DNA from: Streptantibioticus rubrisoli
Lineage (GTDB): Bacteria; Actinomycetota; Actinomycetes; Streptomycetales; Streptomycetaceae
Assembly: GCF_024436055.1 (NCBI RefSeq)
Contig: NZ_JANFNH010000014.1
Span: forward strand, 1-64,000
Reading direction: 5' to 3'
Length of the DNA stretch: 64,000 bases
Shown: one piece after another, positions 1 to 9,914 of the stretch
How positions within the stretch are numbered: the stretch's first letter is position 1
Layout of the letters: each line of letters opens with the position of its first letter
The notes under the pieces: generated by a model
Databases searched by the model: none
Seen by the model: only the letters and a program-made list of their open reading frames with translations
Told to the model about the DNA's origin: nothing
Position numbers and translations under genes: made by a program

Positions 1-225
1 GTTTGCTGGGGGAGGGGGTAGAGGAGTGCGGCCAAACAAGGCCCGGCCTGCGGGCGTGAAGCGGGGACGGGCTCCGCGGAGCTGGCGCTCCAGCACGGCG
101 AGTTGGTGCCGCAACGCCAGGATCTCCGCGTCCTTCTCCCGGTCGCTCCTCGGCAGCAGCCGTAGCACAGCGAAGGCGTTAGCCATTGTCAGGTAGGCCA
201 GGCGAGCAGCATGATCGATCATCAT
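1..225 (-). pseudogene. Integrase-type transposase, N-terminal fragment (runs off left edge)
   Basis: The minus strand reads openly from an ATG at 225 to the window edge. The peptide begins MMIDHAARLAYLTMANAFAV and contains EKDAEILALRHQLAVLERQL, the typical N-terminal leader of actinobacterial IS3/IS481-like integrase-core transposases. Only about 75 codons are visible, and the catalytic DDE core would lie beyond the edge, so I cannot tell whether the gene is complete. A shorter homologous remnant lies at 57466-57543, and both share a terminal repeat (276-298 and 57583-57605). Family assignment is from the leader motif only. Confidence 0.6.
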
Positions 226-275
226 GCCCGGCAATGCCGACAGCCGGTGGCGACCAGCACGATACGTTCTCTGAC

Positions 276-298
276 CTGTATGGATGGACTTCTCGGCA
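276..298. repeat. Putative IS end, shared with 57583-57605
   Basis: This 23-base stretch (CTGTATGGATG, 3 variable bases, TTCTCGGCA) matches 20 of 23 positions of the one at 57583-57605. Both lie just upstream of an integrase-type transposase start on the same strand. The shared position relative to a related coding remnant suggests the terminal repeat of one IS family. From 299 to the start of the RHS gene I see no convincing gene. Confidence 0.45.
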
Positions 299-537
299 CC
301 CACAAGGTCCACCAACCGGCTCTGCCGCGTTGAGTTGACTCTCCGCCGGCGCTCGCCCAACGTGCCGAGGACTCTCCGGAGCATGGAGCCCAATGCCGAT
401 TCACAAGATCGGGTTACGGGCCGGATGAGCCTTTTGCATAGATGTATGTCATATGACCTACTGGTCGCGACGATACCTTCTCGAGAGTCCAGCTTTGGCT
501 GCGGCGGTGCACGGTGCCCGGCCCGACGGGAGTGGGC

Positions 538-3500
538 ATGGCAAGCACGGCGCAGGAAGCGGCCGCACCCGGGGTTCGGGCGTCACAGATGTTCGTTGGT
601 GACGCTGTGGCCAACGTGGTGAACATGTTCCGCGGTGAGGTGAATCTGCCGGTCGACCTCGTTACGCTCGGCGGGCGCAACGGCCTCGACGTGAAGGTGG
701 CCGCGTTCTACAGCAGCGGCGTGCACCGCGCGGCGCAACGGTGGAACCTCACCGAGCCCACCGACGTCCTCGGCCTGGGCTGGTCAATGCCGTACGAGCG
801 AATCATGGTCGAGCATCAGGACAGCGGCACCAACCTCGACGACGTGTTCTACCTGGTGACCGGCGGCGCCCCGAAGCAACTGGTGCGGGTGGGTGTGGAG
901 GGGGCGGCGCAGGTCTTCCAGCTGCGCGACCACCAGTTCTGGCAGATCCGGTACTTCCCCGACCCCGACGCCGACCGCGAGTACTGGCAGATCGCACGTG
1001 AGGACGGTACGACGTACACCTACGGTCGGGGAGCCGTGCAGTGGGGCGTGCGGTGGGGTAACTGGATCGGTCCGTCCACAGTGGCCAACGGAGTGAGTTT
1101 CCCGGTCGCCTGGAACCTCCACGAGGTCCGCTCGATGGCAGGCGACACGATTTCCTTCGAATACGACAGCGACGACGTCGCGATCGGCGTCGGCACGGAC
1201 GCGTTGTACAGCCGCTCCTGCCGATTGCGGCGGATCGTTGATGCCTTCGGGCGGGCCGTCGGATTTACGTATCTGCGCAAGGAGCCGTTCGAAGCTCCGG
1301 CGCCCCAGGTGCCGCCACCCGGTGGGCGCAACGCGTACCAGTACCGCCTCGAAGACCACTACCTCGACCGGATCGACGTCCGGGACCGCGACGGTGCTCT
1401 GCTGCTGACCACCCGTCTGGGCTACCAGTTGCGCAACGTCTCGGGGTCTGCGAAGGACAGCGCGTACACCAAGCGGTATCTCGTGACGGTGCGCCAGGAG
1501 GTCCCGGACGGTAGCGGTGCGGCGCTGCCCGGTGTGGAGTTCGACTACCACGGTGCCGACGCACCGCTCCCGGGCGCGCTGAAGAGCGTGCTCACCCCGC
1601 AGGGTGGCCGTGCGGCCTATGCCTACAAGGCCGTTGAGCTGCCGAACACCACGTTGCGGGTGCCCATCACCAGCCCGGGCGCGGGCTGGACGCCGCGGGT
1701 CTGGCACGGCCCGACGTACACGGTGGTCACCTGGGAGAACTCCACCACCGGCCGCGTGACGACCGGTGTGTATTCCTGGAACGGCAACTGGTCCAGCCAG
1801 CAGGACACCCGCGAATGGTCAGCGGTCCCGGGAACGTTGCGGGTGCTGACCGGGAACGGGTTCTTCGCGGTCTGGTACTGCGACGCGCCTAGCCAGCAGT
1901 ACCGGGTCCACGTTGTGCGTGCCGACCAGTTCCGCTTCGGTCAGTGGGACCGTTCCGTGTATCAGGTCAGTCTCGGGCGGCCGATGAGCGACCCGGTGGT
2001 GAGTGTCGGCGCGGATTTCCTCGCGGTCGCCGACGCCGCCGCCGGACAGCTGAAGATCCTCAGTTGGGATCCGGTCGGCTCACGCTGGGTTGAACACGGC
2101 TTCGGGCTCGCCAACGTCGCCCAGGTCGTGCTCTCCAGCGGGGTGAACTTCTGCGTCGCCACCACCTACGCCAGCACCGGCCGGACGCTGAGCACCACGA
2201 TCTACTACGGTGACCCCGAGAGGCGCTGGCTGCGCGGGGACACGGTCAGCGAGACCGTGGACGTCGACTGGATGGCGACCCGTCGGGAGCACATGCTCGC
2301 CACCGGGGCGTCCTTCGCCGCGTTGGGCTTCGTCACCGCGATCGACGAACCGTCGAAGTCCGTCACGTACGCCACCCGACTGCTCACGTGGTCCTCGACG
2401 TACCGGTTCGGACCGCCGGTGAAGGCCGACGGGTCACAGCCGCTGGACGTGCGCAACCCGGTGGGGTACGTGGTGGTGAACGGGTCGACGGTCGGCAACG
2501 GTCAACACCTGTTCCGCTTCGACGGTGCGCGTTGGCAGGCGATCGCCGGGGTCAAACCGGTCACCGGGCCCCGGTACACCTACAGTTACGCCGCCGACGC
2601 CGCCTACGTCACCACGGTGCAGTCCGACGACCGGTGGACCAGCGAACTCTACGAGTTCGACCCCTACGGCAATGCCTGGCGCTCGAAGGCCCGCCCCAGC
2701 GGGTCCGCCCGCGGGCTGCCGTCGATCGCCGGGGGATACCGCACGGCGGGCCGCGAACTGCTGCGGCGCACTCCCGACGGTACTTGGGCCAAGGTGTACA
2801 CCCTCCCCGCGGACGCGGACCTGACCACCGTGGTCAACGCGGCGCCGGCGTACCTCGCCTACCAGGACAGCGGTGGCTCGACGCGTGTACTGACCCTGGC
2901 CGACGGCGGGGTACTGGAGACCAAGGCGCTGTCCGGCGAGCGCGTGGTGGTGCCGGACGCCCAGCCCGGCCAGATCCTCACCGGGCCCGGCACGTTCGTC
3001 ACCTACCGGGGCCCGGACTTCGACAAGTCCACCCAGCTGGCCCTCTACCGGGTAGTCGGCTCCGCCGTTGCCACCCGGCTGGTGGCCTACCCCGTCGTTG
3101 AGGTGAGCAACGACACCGGGTACCAGACCCAGCGCACCACTTTGGCCTACGACGCGGCGACCGCCACCTACGACCCCTACGGGCTGGTGACGCAGTACGT
3201 GACCGTGCGGTCGACGCCCGGCGACGGCGACAACGGCTGGGTCGAGCGGGTCTTCTTCAACGGACTGAGCCCGACCGTACCAGGCGTGATCTACCCGCCC
3301 TCCAGCCAGTACACCAACGCCCGTACCTGCTTCAGTCAGCTCAACGGGCAGCTGTTCCGCGCCCGCGGCTACGACGCCGACGGCCGTCAGGTCAGCGAGA
3401 GCATCAACTATCCGTACACGTACACCAGCGGCGACAGCGGTGAGCGTATCGTCGGCGCCTACACCAGGCTGCGGCGCCAAACCGAGGCCACCGCCGGTCA

Positions 3501-6500
3501 ACTGCTGTCATTCGGGCTGGACGGGATCACCGACCTCGACAGCCAGAAGGTGCCGAGCGCACTGCGGGACCGGTTCGGCGCCGCCGGACTGGCGCTGCTC
3601 GACCCGCTCACGGTCGCGGTCGAGCGGTTCGGCCGGCGGTGGACACTGACCGACGCCACCGGCGCGCGGTACCAGATCGTCGCCGACGGCACGGACGTCA
3701 TCGTGTACGGGTGGCTGGAGGCGGCCGCCGAGTACGAGTACAACGCCAAGGGACAGCCGTGCCGCGAGCTCACCGAGAACATCGACGACAGCGGCGTCAG
3801 ACGACGGCTCAGCCGCGACACGACCTACGCCTGGCAGACGTACCGGCAACTGGCCGACCTCAACTGCCTGGTCCCGGTGGGCCAGGTGACCGCCGCCGAC
3901 CTGACGGCCGACGTCGTCACCGGCAGCACGGTCACCACCTACTCCAACGCCTGGGGCCCTTGGGCGGCCCACCGCGGGTACGAGTGGATGGGGACCGGCA
4001 CGCCGGACTTCGAGGGTTGGGAGGCCGGCGCCGACCCCGGTCCGGACTGGCTGCGGGCCCGTGAGGTGCTCGGCGTCACCGAGCGGGCGCAGCCGCTGGC
4101 TGCGCTGGACGCCGGCGGCCACGTGGCCGCCGTCATCTACGACCGCGAGCGCCGCTTCGCGGTCGCGACCACGGCCAACGCCGATCCACGCGCCGGCGAG
4201 GCGTGCTACTACGGTTTCGAGGAGTACGAGGACGCCGGCGGCTGGACCCTCACCCCGGCGGGGTTGGACCCCGCGGACTACATCACCGAGGGCGCCGCGC
4301 ACTCCGGATCGCGGCGGCTGGCCATCCCCGGCGACCCCGATGAGGCAATCGGCATCACCAACGAGTTCACCCCGGCCCGTGGCGAGCGGAGCTACCAACT
4401 GTCGTGCTGGGTGTGCACGGAACCCGGGTTCGTCAGCGACGCGGCCCTCGCGGCGTGGCGGATCACGGTCCGCGGCGAGCAGGGCACGGCGTCGATCGTG
4501 ACCGCGATTCCCGCCACCGACGACCAGTGGCGCTGGATGCACCAGCTCATCGATCCGCAGGCGCTCGGCGTAGGCACCATCCAGTCGCTGACCCTCACCG
4601 TCACCAGCCGGCAGGACCACCACTACCTGCTGGTCGACGACCTCGCGTTCGCGCCGGTCCAGGCCAGCCTTCGTGCCTCGGTGTATTCCCCGGACGGACA
4701 GGAACTGCGCGGCACCGTGGACATCCTCGGTGACTCCCGCCGCATCGCGTACGACCTGCTCCAACGCCCCGTTGTTGAGATTGGCCCGGCCGGGTCGCCG
4801 CTGTCGATGTCCGCGGACCAGCTCTGGCGCAGCCACCGCGACAGCTTCGACCCGGAACGGCCCAACGGCTCGCTCATGGTCGCGCTGCGCGGGCGGGGCA
4901 GCTTCACCGACTTCCGGCAGGGAAGCCAGTGGCAGGCGCAGTGGCAGCCCAGCTCCGGCTGGCGCCAGACGCCAGGCCGTCTGCACCACGAGTCCACCGG
5001 CACCGGCAAGCTGACCCTTCGTGAGACGCCACGCGGTAGCTACCTGCTGCGTTTCGGCCTCGTCGGCGACCCGCCGGTGACCGGGCCGCTGCGGCTGACC
5101 TTCGGCGGCGGCTGGTCGGTACGCTGGGCCGACGCCACCTGGTCGTTGCACCGGCCGGACGGTACCAAGGTGACCCAGGCGGCCGGGCCGGCCGGAACCG
5201 ACCTCCTGCTGGCCGCCTGGCCGCACCGCATCCTCTGGTACGTCGACGGCCAACTGGTACTCCAGCAGCTCGACTCCGGCGGATTCGCCGGACCGGTCGA
5301 GCTGGCCTGCGATGGGGAGCTGGCGGTGCGGTGGATCGCCGTCGGCGCCGACCCGGTGGTCGGGATTTCCTGGACCGACAACGTCGGCCGCCCGTACCAG
5401 CTGCAACGCATCGCCGACACCCGCCTGCGGGTCTCGGCGACCGGGTACGACGACGCCGGCCGCGTCACCGTGTCGACCAAGAGCATCGAGGTCGACGGCG
5501 AGCCGGTCGGCTACAGGGTCGGCCTGGTCACCGCGCTGGACCCGGCGACCGGGGCGATGGGCGACTGCGAACTGACTCGCGCCTACCCCGACGACGAGGG
5601 CTATCCGTTCTCCCGAACCGTCTTCGAACCCTCTGCGCTGGGCCGCCCGGTCGAGGCAGGCAGGCCGGGCAGGGCATTCGCCGTCGACACCTCGAAACCG
5701 GTCGGGCAGCGGCACACCACCCGCACCGAATACCGCATCAACACCGCCGAACCGCTGCTGCCCGACCTGCCCGCCGGAACATACCCGGTGACCGCGGTCA
5801 TCGACCCCGAAGGGCGTACGGCGCAAACCTGGACCGACCGGCTCAGCCAGACCGTGGCCACGGCACAGGGCGACCTCGCCGGCGCCCCAGGCACGTTCGC
5901 ACTGGCCCGAAACTTCCACGACCCGTACGGCAACGTGGTGCGCCACGACCAACCGAACCTGGTCGACACCCGAGTGAGCGACCGGGAACGCTTCGTCGAG
6001 CGGACCGACTACGACTTCCTCGGCAACCCCCTCTCCATCACCGGTCCCGACCTCGACGGCAGCGCCGAATACGTCTACGACACCTTGGGCCGGCTGCGGT
6101 TCAGCCAGCTCCCGCAGGCCGCCGCCGAGGGTTACCTCAACTACCGCGCCTACGACAGCCTCGGCAGGCTCCTCGAAGAGGGCACCTGCGAGGCCACCTG
6201 GGACCGCGACCAACTCCAGGCACACGCCGACGAACCGCAGTGGCTGCCGGCACCGGGCACGTGGCTCTCCCGCTACCGCTACGACGGCGACGGCAGCGAC
6301 CCACGCCTGTACGGCCGGCTGTGGCAGGCGTGGTCAGGCCCCGCGAACGGCGACACGCCGGCCACCCGCACCACGTACGCCTACAACGACCTCGGCCTGG
6401 TGGCCTCACGCACCGTCAGCGTCGCCGCCTACGCCGATGGCGCACCCCACACGGTCGCGTTCCGCTACGACGCCACCGGCGCAGTCACCGACATCACCTA

Positions 6501-8679
6501 CGACACCCAGCTGGGACCGGACGCCTTCACCGCCACCATGCGCACCGACGGCTTCAACGACCTGGTCGGCGTCACCGGTGACCACGACGGGCGATCAACC
6601 GACCTGGCGCGCTTCACCTACACCCCCGACGGCGCGCTGTCCGAGGAGGTGCTGGCACCGGACGGACCGGCCGAACTGACCCGTGGTTACCGTTACACCC
6701 CACCCGGCTGGCTGGCCTCGGTCCGTGACCGCTACCTGACCGAGACCACCGACTACACCACCGGCGGTCCCGACGGCGTCGGCTACCACGACGGCCGGGC
6801 GGCCCGCGTCACCACCAGCTTCACCGGAGTACGCCAGGACGGCTTCGTCCCCGACTTCGACTACCGCTATGCCTACGACGCCCTGGGCCGCCTCGCCGCG
6901 GCCGAAAGCGATGTCAGCGCAGACTTCGGCCTCAGCGGGCTCAGCTACGACGCCAACAGCAACCTCCTCGCCCGCACCGTCGGCGACCTTGCGCAGCAAC
7001 TGCGCTACCGGGAAGGCACCAACCGGCTACGCGCGATCGACGACGGCGTCGAGACCGACCCGTTCGGCTACGACCGCGATGGGGACATCACCGACGCGCC
7101 GCCGCTGGGCGTGTCCGACCTGAGCTACGAGCCGGACACCAGGCTTCCCGCCGGGCTGCGCAGCGCCGCCGGGGCGCTGCGCCTGGAGCACGACCCCGCC
7201 GGCACGCTGCTGTACCGCGCCGGTCCCGACGGGCAGCGCCTCTACGTCCCCGGCGACGCGGGACCCCTGGCTCTGCACCGCACCGACGCCTCCGGCGGCC
7301 ACCGCGTCGGCTACCTGGTCCCGGGCCCGGGCGGCACTCTCGCCGTCTGGTCACCCGAGGGCACCACCTACGTGCTGCGCGGACGACTCGGCTCCACCCG
7401 GGCGCTCTACGACGGCACCGGCCTCGTCGGTGCCTTCAACTACCTGCCCTGCGGCGGATTCCTGGGCACCCCGCTGGACCTGGGTGCCACGACCACCTAC
7501 CCCTACCTGTTCACCGGCGCCGAACGCGACCCCGCCACCGGCCTGTACCTGTTCCCGCGACGCGTCTACGACCCGACCACCGGCCGGTTCCTGAGCACCG
7601 ACCCCTTCGGCCAGTATCCGAGCCCCTACCTGTACGCCGGCGGAGACCCGGTCAACGGATTCGACCCGAGCGGCGCCTTCGCCTGGTCCTGGGCGGCGTT
7701 CGGAGCCGTCCTCGGCGGAATCGTCGCCATTGCCGGCGGCATCCTGCTGACCGTCGCGACAGGCGGCGTCGCTCTCGGGTGGATGGTCGTAGGGGCGGTC
7801 GCGGGAGGGGCGTTCATCGGCGGCGGAATCGCCAGCGCCGCCTACGGGTTCGGCCACGCCGACGCGTCCAAGAGCACCTTCGACTGGGCGGAGTGGGGCA
7901 TCATGGTCGGCTTCGGCGTGGCATTCGGCGCGGCGGCGGCGGGACTGGGGTTCGTTCCTGCAGCCTTCGGCGCGAGCGCTGCCGGCGCGATCGCCGCGGA
8001 GACGTTCATCGGGACGGGACTGGGGGCCCTCGACGGCTTCATCACCAACGGCACGCTCAACGCCTACCAACGAAAGGGTGAGGATTTCCTTGAGGGTGGG
8101 GGCAGCGCCGCGTGGCAGGGGGCGCTCGGCGGCGCGATCGGCGGTGCCATCGGCGGCGCCCTCAACCGGGGCGCCATGCTGCGCACAAGCCGGACCCTCA
8201 ATGCCGGCCGCCGCCTGGCGGCCGCCCGCGGGGCCGAGGAGCGCGCACAACCGGGCAGGATCTACACCAGCGTGTACGAATCCGGCACGTTTTGGCACGC
8301 GGAGGTCGCCACGCGGCCGCAACCCGGAGCACCCGCGACGCGCACCTGGCTGGAAGCCGACCTCATCGACGTGAGAAGCACCGTGTCCGGTGGACAGCCA
8401 ACCACCATCCGCACGGGCCCGTTCGATCCCGCGTATCGGTCCTCCGCCCTAAACGTGCGGCAGGGGGCTTTCGACGTGCCCGAAGCGAACGCCGCCCGGG
8501 CGCAGGCGTATGCCCAGAGCGCGGAGGGACGACAAGGCCTGTTCGCGTTGTGCCGCAACGACTGCACCACGTATGCCAAGCAGGTGCTGCGGGAGGCCGA
8601 CCTGCATCCGCCGCTGTGGGTGCAGAACCCCAGTGGGCTCGCCTTCTGGGCACGGACCCTCCGGCCACAAGTGCCGTAG
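538..8679 (+). CDS. Giant RHS/YD-repeat protein, Tc-toxin B/C-like, with C-terminal cysteine-enzyme-like tip
   Basis: A ~2,713-residue protein with many YD repeats (for example YVYDTLGRLRF, YAYDALGRLAA). Its N-terminal part carries a GLGWSMPYERI segment like the SpvB/TcB region of insecticidal toxin complexes. The RHS-associated core lies at about 2,320-2,385 (RRVYDPTTGRFLSTDP, YAGGDPVNGFDPSG). In known RHS/TcC proteins this core self-cleaves and the repeats form a shell around the C-terminal toxin. A Gly/Ala-rich hydrophobic stretch follows (~2,390-2,520). The last ~130 residues carry FWHAEVA (His2586) and CRNDCTTYAKQVL (Cys2676), resembling papain/NlpC-like folds; this is an inference. No signal peptide is evident. 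I prefer the ATG at 538, preceded by GGGAG; an in-frame GTG at 514 lacks a clear ribosome site. Three tail-collar genes follow 46 bases downstream in the same direction. No immunity gene was recognised. Confidence 0.9.
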   Translation: MASTAQEAAAPGVRASQMFVGDAVANVVNMFRGEVNLPVDLVTLGGRNGLDVKVAAFYSSGVHRAAQRWNLTEPTDVLGLGWSMPYERIMVEHQDSGTNLDDVFYLVTGGAPKQLVRVGVEGAAQVFQLRDHQFWQIRYFPDPDADREYWQIAREDGTTYTYGRGAVQWGVRWGNWIGPSTVANGVSFPVAWNLHEVRSMAGDTISFEYDSDDVAIGVGTDALYSRSCRLRRIVDAFGRAVGFTYLRKEPFEAPAPQVPPPGGRNAYQYRLEDHYLDRIDVRDRDGALLLTTRLGYQLRNVSGSAKDSAYTKRYLVTVRQEVPDGSGAALPGVEFDYHGADAPLPGALKSVLTPQGGRAAYAYKAVELPNTTLRVPITSPGAGWTPRVWHGPTYTVVTWENSTTGRVTTGVYSWNGNWSSQQDTREWSAVPGTLRVLTGNGFFAVWYCDAPSQQYRVHVVRADQFRFGQWDRSVYQVSLGRPMSDPVVSVGADFLAVADAAAGQLKILSWDPVGSRWVEHGFGLANVAQVVLSSGVNFCVATTYASTGRTLSTTIYYGDPERRWLRGDTVSETVDVDWMATRREHMLATGASFAALGFVTAIDEPSKSVTYATRLLTWSSTYRFGPPVKADGSQPLDVRNPVGYVVVNGSTVGNGQHLFRFDGARWQAIAGVKPVTGPRYTYSYAADAAYVTTVQSDDRWTSELYEFDPYGNAWRSKARPSGSARGLPSIAGGYRTAGRELLRRTPDGTWAKVYTLPADADLTTVVNAAPAYLAYQDSGGSTRVLTLADGGVLETKALSGERVVVPDAQPGQILTGPGTFVTYRGPDFDKSTQLALYRVVGSAVATRLVAYPVVEVSNDTGYQTQRTTLAYDAATATYDPYGLVTQYVTVRSTPGDGDNGWVERVFFNGLSPTVPGVIYPPSSQYTNARTCFSQLNGQLFRARGYDADGRQVSESINYPYTYTSGDSGERIVGAYTRLRRQTEATAGQLLSFGLDGITDLDSQKVPSALRDRFGAAGLALLDPLTVAVERFGRRWTLTDATGARYQIVADGTDVIVYGWLEAAAEYEYNAKGQPCRELTENIDDSGVRRRLSRDTTYAWQTYRQLADLNCLVPVGQVTAADLTADVVTGSTVTTYSNAWGPWAAHRGYEWMGTGTPDFEGWEAGADPGPDWLRAREVLGVTERAQPLAALDAGGHVAAVIYDRERRFAVATTANADPRAGEACYYGFEEYEDAGGWTLTPAGLDPADYITEGAAHSGSRRLAIPGDPDEAIGITNEFTPARGERSYQLSCWVCTEPGFVSDAALAAWRITVRGEQGTASIVTAIPATDDQWRWMHQLIDPQALGVGTIQSLTLTVTSRQDHHYLLVDDLAFAPVQASLRASVYSPDGQELRGTVDILGDSRRIAYDLLQRPVVEIGPAGSPLSMSADQLWRSHRDSFDPERPNGSLMVALRGRGSFTDFRQGSQWQAQWQPSSGWRQTPGRLHHESTGTGKLTLRETPRGSYLLRFGLVGDPPVTGPLRLTFGGGWSVRWADATWSLHRPDGTKVTQAAGPAGTDLLLAAWPHRILWYVDGQLVLQQLDSGGFAGPVELACDGELAVRWIAVGADPVVGISWTDNVGRPYQLQRIADTRLRVSATGYDDAGRVTVSTKSIEVDGEPVGYRVGLVTALDPATGAMGDCELTRAYPDDEGYPFSRTVFEPSALGRPVEAGRPGRAFAVDTSKPVGQRHTTRTEYRINTAEPLLPDLPAGTYPVTAVIDPEGRTAQTWTDRLSQTVATAQGDLAGAPGTFALARNFHDPYGNVVRHDQPNLVDTRVSDRERFVERTDYDFLGNPLSITGPDLDGSAEYVYDTLGRLRFSQLPQAAAEGYLNYRAYDSLGRLLEEGTCEATWDRDQLQAHADEPQWLPAPGTWLSRYRYDGDGSDPRLYGRLWQAWSGPANGDTPATRTTYAYNDLGLVASRTVSVAAYADGAPHTVAFRYDATGAVTDITYDTQLGPDAFTATMRTDGFNDLVGVTGDHDGRSTDLARFTYTPDGALSEEVLAPDGPAELTRGYRYTPPGWLASVRDRYLTETTDYTTGGPDGVGYHDGRAARVTTSFTGVRQDGFVPDFDYRYAYDALGRLAAAESDVSADFGLSGLSYDANSNLLARTVGDLAQQLRYREGTNRLRAIDDGVETDPFGYDRDGDITDAPPLGVSDLSYEPDTRLPAGLRSAAGALRLEHDPAGTLLYRAGPDGQRLYVPGDAGPLALHRTDASGGHRVGYLVPGPGGTLAVWSPEGTTYVLRGRLGSTRALYDGTGLVGAFNYLPCGGFLGTPLDLGATTTYPYLFTGAERDPATGLYLFPRRVYDPTTGRFLSTDPFGQYPSPYLYAGGDPVNGFDPSGAFAWSWAAFGAVLGGIVAIAGGILLTVATGGVALGWMVVGAVAGGAFIGGGIASAAYGFGHADASKSTFDWAEWGIMVGFGVAFGAAAAGLGFVPAAFGASAAGAIAAETFIGTGLGALDGFITNGTLNAYQRKGEDFLEGGGSAAWQGALGGAIGGAIGGALNRGAMLRTSRTLNAGRRLAAARGAEERAQPGRIYTSVYESGTFWHAEVATRPQPGAPATRTWLEADLIDVRSTVSGGQPTTIRTGPFDPAYRSSALNVRQGAFDVPEANAARAQAYAQSAEGRQGLFALCRNDCTTYAKQVLREADLHPPLWVQNPSGLAFWARTLRPQVP

Positions 8680-8725
8680 GACGACCAGCGATCCCTGAGG
8701 GCGAGCAATGACAGAAGGAGGAGCA

Positions 8726-9286
8726 ATGACAGACGACCCGTCGCCGGTACCGGTCGGCACCATCGTGGCCTTCGCCGGCGAGCTGGACATTTCCTGGCTG
8801 CAGGGCCAAGGCTGGCTCTACTGCGACGGATCTGAACTGGACCAGGCAGCGTATCCGGCGCTGTACGCCGCCATCGGCGGCAACTACGGCGCGGGCCACG
8901 CCACGTTCTTCCTGCCGGACCTGCGCGGCCGGTTCACCCGAGCAGTCGATCTCGGCGCCGGACGGGACCCCTACGTCCTCACCCGAACCCCGTCCAACAA
9001 CGGCGGGCTGTCCGGAAACAATCCCGGCTCCGTCCAGGATCACCACACCGCGCTGCCCGCCAAGTCCTTCACCACGTCAAGCGACGGCAGCCACAGCCAC
9101 TCGGTACAGCACCTGCCGACGGACAAGGAGGGGCCGGTGATCGCCGGCAGCCACTACGCGATCTGGACGGACGCGGGCTCGCAGACCGACGCCTCCGGCG
9201 ACCACAGCCACACCCTGTCCGGTGGCGACGCCGAAACCCGCCCCATCAACAAATACGTATATTTCTTGATCAAGTTCAACGGATGA
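8726..9286 (+). CDS. Phage tail-collar domain protein 1 (microcystin-dependent-protein family)
   Basis: About 186 residues. The N-terminal half is a tail-collar domain as in T4 short tail fibre gp12 and MdpB proteins: a GTIVAFAG start, then QGWLYCDGSELDQAAYPALY and a FFLPDLRGRFTRAVD segment. The C-terminal half is His-rich (SHSHSV, DHSHTLSGG) and ends RPINKYVYFLIKF, as in metal-binding fibre tips. There is no signal peptide or membrane segment. I chose the ATG at 8726 because AGGAGG lies just before it; an in-frame ATG at 8708 precedes that site. It is the first of three tandem paralogues after the RHS gene. The role is inferred: receptor- or glycan-binding accessory to the RHS protein. Confidence 0.85.
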   Translation: MTDDPSPVPVGTIVAFAGELDISWLQGQGWLYCDGSELDQAAYPALYAAIGGNYGAGHATFFLPDLRGRFTRAVDLGAGRDPYVLTRTPSNNGGLSGNNPGSVQDHHTALPAKSFTTSSDGSHSHSVQHLPTDKEGPVIAGSHYAIWTDAGSQTDASGDHSHTLSGGDAETRPINKYVYFLIKFNG

Positions 9287-9294
9287 GGACGACG

Positions 9295-9903
9295 ATGAAC
9301 ACTGCGCAGGAAAGTCAGCCCACACAGGTGATCCCCGTCAGCGGTGTACTGGTCGGCTCGATCGTCGGCTACGGCGGGATCGTCTCCGGCAACTCGCAGG
9401 CGCCGGCCGGCTGGCTGCTGTGCGACGGCACCGCGGTGTCCCGCACCACGTACGCCGACCTGTTCCAGGTGATCGGCACCCAGCACGGCGGCGGTAACGG
9501 CACCTCGACGTTCAACATCCCCGATTACCGCGGGCAGTTCCAGCGCGGCGTCGACGACGGCACAGGGCGCGATCCGGACGCGGGCAGCCGAACGGCGGCC
9601 AACCAGGGTGGCGCGACGGGCGACCAGGTCGGCTCGGTCCAGGGCATTTCCACGGCGCGGCCGACCGGACCAGCCTTCGGTACCGACGACAACGACGGTG
9701 CCCACACACATCCGGTCCAGCACCTGCCGACCGACCACTCCCACCCCTACGTCAGTGGGCACCACTACGCCGAGTGGAACGACGGGAGCGCTGACACCGA
9801 CGCCGCCGGTGACCACACGCACACCATCGGCGGCGCGGATGCCGACACCTGCCCGGTCAACATCTACCTCAACTACCTGATCTTCTACGGCACGACCTCG
9901 TGA
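9295..9903 (+). CDS. Phage tail-collar domain protein 2
   Basis: About 202 residues, paralogous to the preceding gene. The collar motif is AGWLLCDGTAVSRTTYADLF, then FNIPDYRGQFQRGVDDGTGR, followed by a His-rich distal half (AHTHPVQHLPTDHSHPY, DHTHTIGG) and the ending CPVNIYLNYLIFY. The ATG at 9295 has GAGG upstream at good spacing; an alternative ATG at 9283 overlaps the previous stop, so translation is probably coupled either way. The tips diverge between the three copies while the collar is conserved, as expected if they form related trimers with different ligands. That reading is inference. Confidence 0.85.
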   Translation: MNTAQESQPTQVIPVSGVLVGSIVGYGGIVSGNSQAPAGWLLCDGTAVSRTTYADLFQVIGTQHGGGNGTSTFNIPDYRGQFQRGVDDGTGRDPDAGSRTAANQGGATGDQVGSVQGISTARPTGPAFGTDDNDGAHTHPVQHLPTDHSHPYVSGHHYAEWNDGSADTDAAGDHTHTIGGADADTCPVNIYLNYLIFYGTTS

Positions 9904-9914
9904 AGGAGCGAACG

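Noticed and set aside
3508-6225. 905-codon open frame on the minus strand
   Set aside because: It lies wholly inside the RHS gene on the opposite strand; its Gly/Val/Arg-rich composition and lack of motifs are typical antisense frames of high-GC DNA.
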